This document shows, in pieces, positions 59,401 through 64,000 of a DNA stretch of 64,000 nt (position 1 is the first letter of the stretch; the number at the start of each line of letters is the position of its first letter). The stretch is from Gnetum montanum (Eukaryota > Streptophyta > Gnetopsida > Gnetales > Gnetaceae), in contig MNCI01007639.1 of NCBI GenBank assembly GCA_015680685.1, positions 709,348 to 773,347 on the forward strand, read 5' to 3'. Under the pieces are notes generated by a model. It had not been told where the DNA came from, did no database searches, and saw nothing but the letters and a program-made list of their open reading frames with translations. The translations under genes and the position numbers were made by a program.

Positions 59401-62400
59401 TTGTGTTTTTTTGTTTGAGAGCCTGTTTGACTTGCGTAAATGCGTCGAGGAGGTCCTTCTCTCAGCTAGGTTGTTTGTCTCCCTTGTCCTCGTCCATCCA
59501 GTCCAAGAGACGGATCTCTCAAGGTAGGACAGTGTCGGCCAAAGGGTTGTTCTTTTTCTTGCCAAGAGAAGGTGGCTATGTTTCTGCACCTTTATCCTAT
59601 TTCTAAGGCAGAGATGAAGGCGCAGAGGCCAGGGGCCTAGGCTTAGGGAAGCCGAGCGTAGAATGGTCTTTCGTTGCGTTAACAGGTATGTCCTCTCCCT
59701 TTCTCTTGGGAGGTGATGGTTGGCTATTCTGGTTAGAGGTCTGCCCCTACGTGAGAGGAGCAACCTGTGGTTTTGGTGTCCTGATAATGAAAGGCATCAT
59801 AGGCGTGGGCGCGGACGAAGCCGCGGCTTGTCTATTGCTGCATGACTGAGGGTGTATCTGAGAAGGTGCCCGTATAATGAAGCGCGGCCTGGAGATACCA
59901 CTGGCTGCTGATGAGATGGTTGCTCTCCTTTGTGAGCTGGCAGGCACATGCAAAACAAAACGCTATTTTGGCAGTCCCCTCCTCTCACTGTCCGTACTTA
60001 CCATATTGATTGTATAAGGATTGTTGTTTGCATTCAACAGGTCCTTATATACGTGCAATGTCTGGTTTTCTGGGCGCGTCGGGTTACTGCTATCTAACTT
60101 GAGTAAACCATCATCCAGCATACGTTGAATGTCGTCTTTCAACGCCTAGCAGTAATCTGTATCGTGACCACATAGCTGGTGGTAGTCACAGAAACGGTCC
60201 AGCCTGAAAGATCTCGGAACTGGTGGTTCGTTAAGTAAGGCTAAAGAAGGTTTCTTCAGTAGTTCACAATGATGTCTGTGACACTTCAGAGCTTCCTTGG
60301 ACACCTTCTTAGGTTGAATGTGCCCTGCCCCTAACAGTTGTTTCAATAGTTCTGAATGCTTTATAGGTAGGGCCATGTACTTTGAGCGATCTTTACGCTC
60401 AAAGTTTGGTTTTGGCTGGGGGGCCTTTTCAGGAGCTGCCATGTCTTGGCTGGTTCCTACACCAGTCGTAGCCTCAGGAGGCACCGTAGGTGCCTTCTTG
60501 TTCTTGTTCTTTATGCCCTAAGTCAGCGTAGCTACTTTCGTTGTTGTCGTCTTACCTTTGTCTTTGCCCTTGTTGTGAGCATTCCTGTAGGCGACATACG
60601 CCGGGTCTTTGCTGGCCTCNTTCATTGTTGTCGCCTTACCTTTGTCTTTGCCCTTGTTGTGAGCATTCCTGTAGGCGACATACGCCGGGTCTTTGCTGGC
60701 CTCCGCAGCATCTTGGATGCTTCTAACTTAAGCGAAGGCTTGATGTAAAGAGTTTGGGGAAAGATAATACAACTTTGACTTAATGAAGTCATTGACTGCT
60801 CCTTTGAATATAGCAAGTAGATGTGAATCCGTGATTGGCTCACGAATTTCATTCAAGGTAGCATTCCAACGCTGTATGAACCTTTGGACTAGTTCGAGCA
60901 GGTCTTGTTTCACCCCCATGAGCTGATCCAACGTGACTTTTGGCTTTAATTTGTATTTAAAGTGGGTCACAAATTGTGTCAGAAGCTCTTCCAAGATTGA
61001 GATGGAAGAGCGTGGGAGAGCTCGATACCAGTCTAGAACCTTCCCTATCAGCGACATAGCAAAGACGCAGATAATCGTATGAGGCCACTGTGACCAAGTG
61101 AGTGTTGGGATCCCCCTTCTCATTATACTTGGTAAAATGAGGCAAGGACATCCCTGTTGGCAACGACAACATAGGGACCGCTAAGCTGATAGGATCATTT
61201 TGGTAGAAGTCCATGATCTGTACCGTGTCTGACCCAGCAGCCTTAAGATGCCTAACCTCCTCAGTGAGGGTTTGAATCAGTAGAAAGGCTTGATCCAGAC
61301 CCGTTGCTGGAGGTGCTTATGCAGGAGGAGCAGGGGGCTGACTTGGAAAAGTTGTGCCAAGCAGTGGAAACAGTGGGATGCTTTGGCCGGTAGATGGTGG
61401 GGCGGGAATCCCTACAGCCAGGGGGACCTGTGAAGATCACCACCCACCAGTTTGGGAAGAGAGGTTAGTCACCATCTGCTGCGTGGGATAAGGATGAGGA
61501 TATTGCGGAACCATCGGTGGAATATGTGTTGCGGGTGCCATCGTGGGTTGCACACCGTATACCGCGGACTAGTTGTGTTGTGTCGCGGGGTAAGTCCACT
61601 GACTCACGGTAGGCTGGTGGATAGGTATCTGTGGCTGCACAATGGTGGCAATCTATTGGATTGGAAGGGGCGGAAGTGACAAAGTTTGGATCGAACGAGT
61701 TGTGGACATGGTTTGTGGTTGGATCTGCGGGATGAAATGGGGCGCGGTGGTCGCTGGAACCACCGACGAGATGCTGAGTACGTGCGGCGATGAAACCGCC
61801 CCCATGTTGTTGTGAGGTATTTGCATTTGCAACCTAGATGGCTGCGTAGCGGCTTGTGGAATGACGGGAAAATGCATCTGTGTGGTCATGGCTAGGTCAA
61901 GAGGAGCGGCCTCTCCGTTGAAAGGAAACAGGGGATTTATGTACGTGTGGGGGCTCAAAGTATGGAACGAATGTTCCGACTGGGCTGCCAATTCATCCTC
62001 TTCCTCCTCCCCATTCTGGGGCTCCAACGTAGCCCATGAAGCTTGGCCTTTGGCCATGACCAACTGTGTTATAATTTCATGGTGATGTTCGGTCAAAGGG
62101 ATAATGTCATAGGCTGTTGGAGTGAAATCGTGACCTCCTCGATGGATCATCTCAAAGTTTCTTTTTGCTTCGATCTCGGCTCGGCTAAGGGAAAGCTTTG
62201 CTTGGATATTTACGTAGATGAAGTTGTATTCTTCAAGGGTCGCGACCATGAAAACAGGGTCTTTGCCCTGCAGTCTCAATGACCTACGCGATGGTCCCTG
62301 CGGTCCCACTACATCAAAAGCTGGTCTAGTGATAGCGATAGGATTCACAGATGTGGCACCCACATCAGCGGCGACCATGGCGATTGTGGTTGTGTATACA

Positions 62401-62408
62401 GAATCCAT
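59401..62408 (-). pseudogene. gag of element E
   Basis: ATG at 62408 (MDSVYTTTIAMVAADVG). The N-terminal 250 residues are open, with an acidic patch (NGEEEEDELAAQ) and a Pro/Gln/Thr-rich tail. After stops and a frameshift, the capsid core is at 61210-60740: FTKYNEKGDPNTHLV, GKVLDWYRALPRSSIS, KVTLDQLMGVKQ, DSHLLAIFKGAVNDF. The zinc knuckle FCDYHQLCGHDTDYC is near 60146-60190. A basic, proline-rich stretch leads to protease. Copy A has the same order. Gag forms the particle and binds genomic RNA. Confidence 0.85.
60531..60709. repeat. ~89-bp duplication around an N (probable assembly join)
   Basis: The sequence before the N at 60620 (from 'cgttgttgtcg' to 'ctttgctggcctc') is repeated after it with two or three differences. 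Together with the case at 46677 it points to unmerged contig ends joined by a single N. Confidence 0.8.
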
Positions 62409-62624
62409 TGATCGAGTGGATTAGCTATGAAAAATGACTGGATCTAATACGCGACTGACAACAAGATCGCAAATAGGCTTTCTGCCCTGCAGGATTCCAA
62501 GGGAATCGTTCCTGTGACCAATCTACACCACACAATTTGCCGTAAACTTCCCTAGAGGTATTACGTTTACGATTTTGGGTATAAATCGCTAACAGGGCTA
62601 CTCGAAAAATATGGATCGAAGCCT

Positions 62625-62643
62625 GGCCCTCCTTCTAGCGCTA
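62625..62643 (-). other. Primer binding site of element E
   Basis: On the minus strand TAGCGCTAGAAGGAGGGCC, 6 nt inside the LTR edge. Copy A has TGGTGCTAGAAGGAGGGCC. The shared form TGGCGCTAGAAGGAGGG supports a primer site in which E has lost the second base of TGG. Confidence 0.6.
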
Positions 62644-62649
62644 GAAAAC

Positions 62650-64000
62650 TGTAACGACAGAAAATGTCGGCAGCTGGAAAATACCAAACAAAATCCCATG
62701 TACACAGTTTTAACCACGGATCCGCGCGAGGCCTATGCTGGAAAAACGAATCTGTGACGCCCTGAACGGTCTTGTCGATTAGACAAGGACTTACTAATCA
62801 GTAAACCGATGAAGATTATGAATATTTCGTGGAATGATATGATTCGGCGAGTCGCGAAATGAGAGAAAAGCGATGTAGATGAATGGTAACGACGATGATA
62901 GCGTCAACACGACAACAGGAATTAGACACGAGAGAAATGCGTGATTGCAAGATCTATAGTTTGACCTGGGAAAATAAGTATTTTGTATATTCAAGTTACA
63001 CTGGGGAGACCCTGACTATTTTGTATAAAGCAAACATGAAGCAACAAGAAACAAGGAAACTGTCTGAGCAGAAGTGCAGAATAGAATCCGATCTACCTTG
63101 TAGGCTGGAGAAGGGATGCAAGGAAGGTCAAGTTCTGACGTCTATTGATCAACTGCTTCTGATCAATAGAAACTCACAAACCACACCAGATGATCTCTGG
63201 ATCTCTGATCTGCTCCTTTTGCCTTAGGTAGTCTTTGCTCGGAACTACCGATGATCACCAATGGAGAAAGTTGTATCTTCGCCAATGGGGTAATCGCTAT
63301 TACTGCCAATGCTCAAACTCAGTGCCTCCTATCTCTGTCTCTCTGTTATTTTCCTTCGTTGTCCTCGTCTTTTCTTCGCCAACTGGGATATTTATAGGTT
63401 TGACGATATGTGGAGAAGGCACATCTGTGATGACATGTGTTTCAAACTTTTCGGAAGATCGCTGACTTGACCATCCTTGTGTTGAAATCCGTATCTACGC
63501 ACAATACGCGCATCTGCGTATTGTGCGTATGAGTGACAAATGTGGGTCGGGCATGTCTCCGTTGATTTTGGGCTACATTACGCTCGTACGCATTGCGTCG
63601 TGTACACGAGCGTAATAAAGCATGAAGACAATAGATTGAAGCTGCTTTATGCTCGTTTACGCTGCCGTGCGTAGTGAAGCGTAAGCAATGATTATTTTGA
63701 CGATGACTTACGCTGACACACGCTATGTTGCGTAAAGGGCGTAAGGCGGCCAATATGTAAAAAAAAGAAAATCGCCGATCCACTATGTGTCGTTGATCTC
63801 TCTTTGACTTTTTCGACACTCATTACGCTACCATGCGTACTGAGCGTAAACTCGGCCTTGGAAAAAATACTTAGCCAAAATATACGAGAAGTTGCATATT
63901 ACGCTACTTAGGCCTTAGGCTTTGCCAAAGCTGCTGAAGTAAGCTCCCTTTGAATGTCGAACTATGTTACGCAAAGCGTCATTACACTATGTTGCATGCT
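62650..64000 (-). mobile_element. 5' LTR of element E (incomplete)
   Basis: The inner 1,351 bp of the LTR. The edge is TGTAACGACAG on the plus strand. TATAAATA on the minus strand is at 63389-63396. It carries the hairpin at 63497-63528 and the TTACGC/GCGTAA hexamers of the other copy. The outer end is beyond the window. Confidence 0.85.

Larger units (their letters stand above)
46602..64000 (-). mobile_element. Element E: Tat/Ogre-like LTR retrotransposon with antisense gene
   Basis: In element orientation (minus strand): 5' LTR (62650 to beyond 64000), primer site, gag, protease, 27-bp array, antisense gene on the plus strand, reverse transcriptase, RNase H, second RNase H, integrase, second minisatellite, 3' LTR (46602 to about 49280). 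It is more than 17 kb long. It is markedly more GC-rich than its neighbours and its LTR copies are nearly identical over long stretches, so it is the youngest insertion here. Even so gag and pol carry several stops and lost catalytic residues. It sits in the B-family LTR at 45970; the left flank is TAGGC and the right flank is outside the window. Confidence 0.85.

Overview
The window looks like intergenic DNA from a land plant with a large, retrotransposon-packed nuclear genome. A gymnosperm or another old, slowly turning-over genome is my inference; no host gene allows a firm identification. I see no host protein gene, tRNA, rRNA or CRISPR. Nearly everything is LTR retrotransposon, mostly Ty3/gypsy of the Tat/Ogre type. 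Supporting features are a gag with a CX2H-type zinc knuckle, an aspartic protease, a reverse transcriptase with a YVDD box, a second RNase H-like domain after the first, and an integrase. The older copies are AT-rich, CpG-poor and full of TAG/TGA stops, as expected from C-to-T decay of methylated CG and CHG sites.

Layout. (1) 1-12699: copy A, minus orientation: 5' LTR 11258-12699, primer site, leader with a tandem duplication, gag, protease, then an antisense gene on the plus strand (about 1380-5765). A solo LTR of another family (1873-2735) is inserted in it. Copy A sits inside copy C. (2) 12700-24731: right part of copy C, plus orientation: protease tail, antisense gene on the minus strand, pol split by a 2.6-kb insertion (17371-19955), and the 3' LTR. 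(3) 24732-26600: AT-rich, no gene. (4) 26640-39350: an array of about 190-bp units, split by element B (29407-38610), a non-autonomous element with gag, a second gene and no pol. (5) 39360-41238: pol fragment of copy D, which lacks the antisense gene. (6) 41239-45969: copy F, minus orientation, antisense gene plus protease. (7) 45970-46601: LTR of the B family, interrupted by (8) element E, 46602 to beyond 64000, the youngest and most GC-rich copy, minus orientation.

The outstanding feature is a multi-exon gene of about 1,000 codons (54232-57777 in E, possibly with an extra 5' exon at 53696). It lies antisense to the retrotransposon, between protease and reverse transcriptase. Related genes sit in the same place in copies A, C and F, at protein-level similarity. 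Ogre-type elements are known to carry a spliced intron between protease and reverse transcriptase, and this gene occupies that position. Its own introns lie on the opposite strand from the genomic RNA, so they survive retrotransposition. The middle of its product and the second gene of element B share a short motif reminiscent of 'putative plant transposon protein' domains.

All exon boundaries, LTR edges and homologies were read by eye; no alignment or database search was run.
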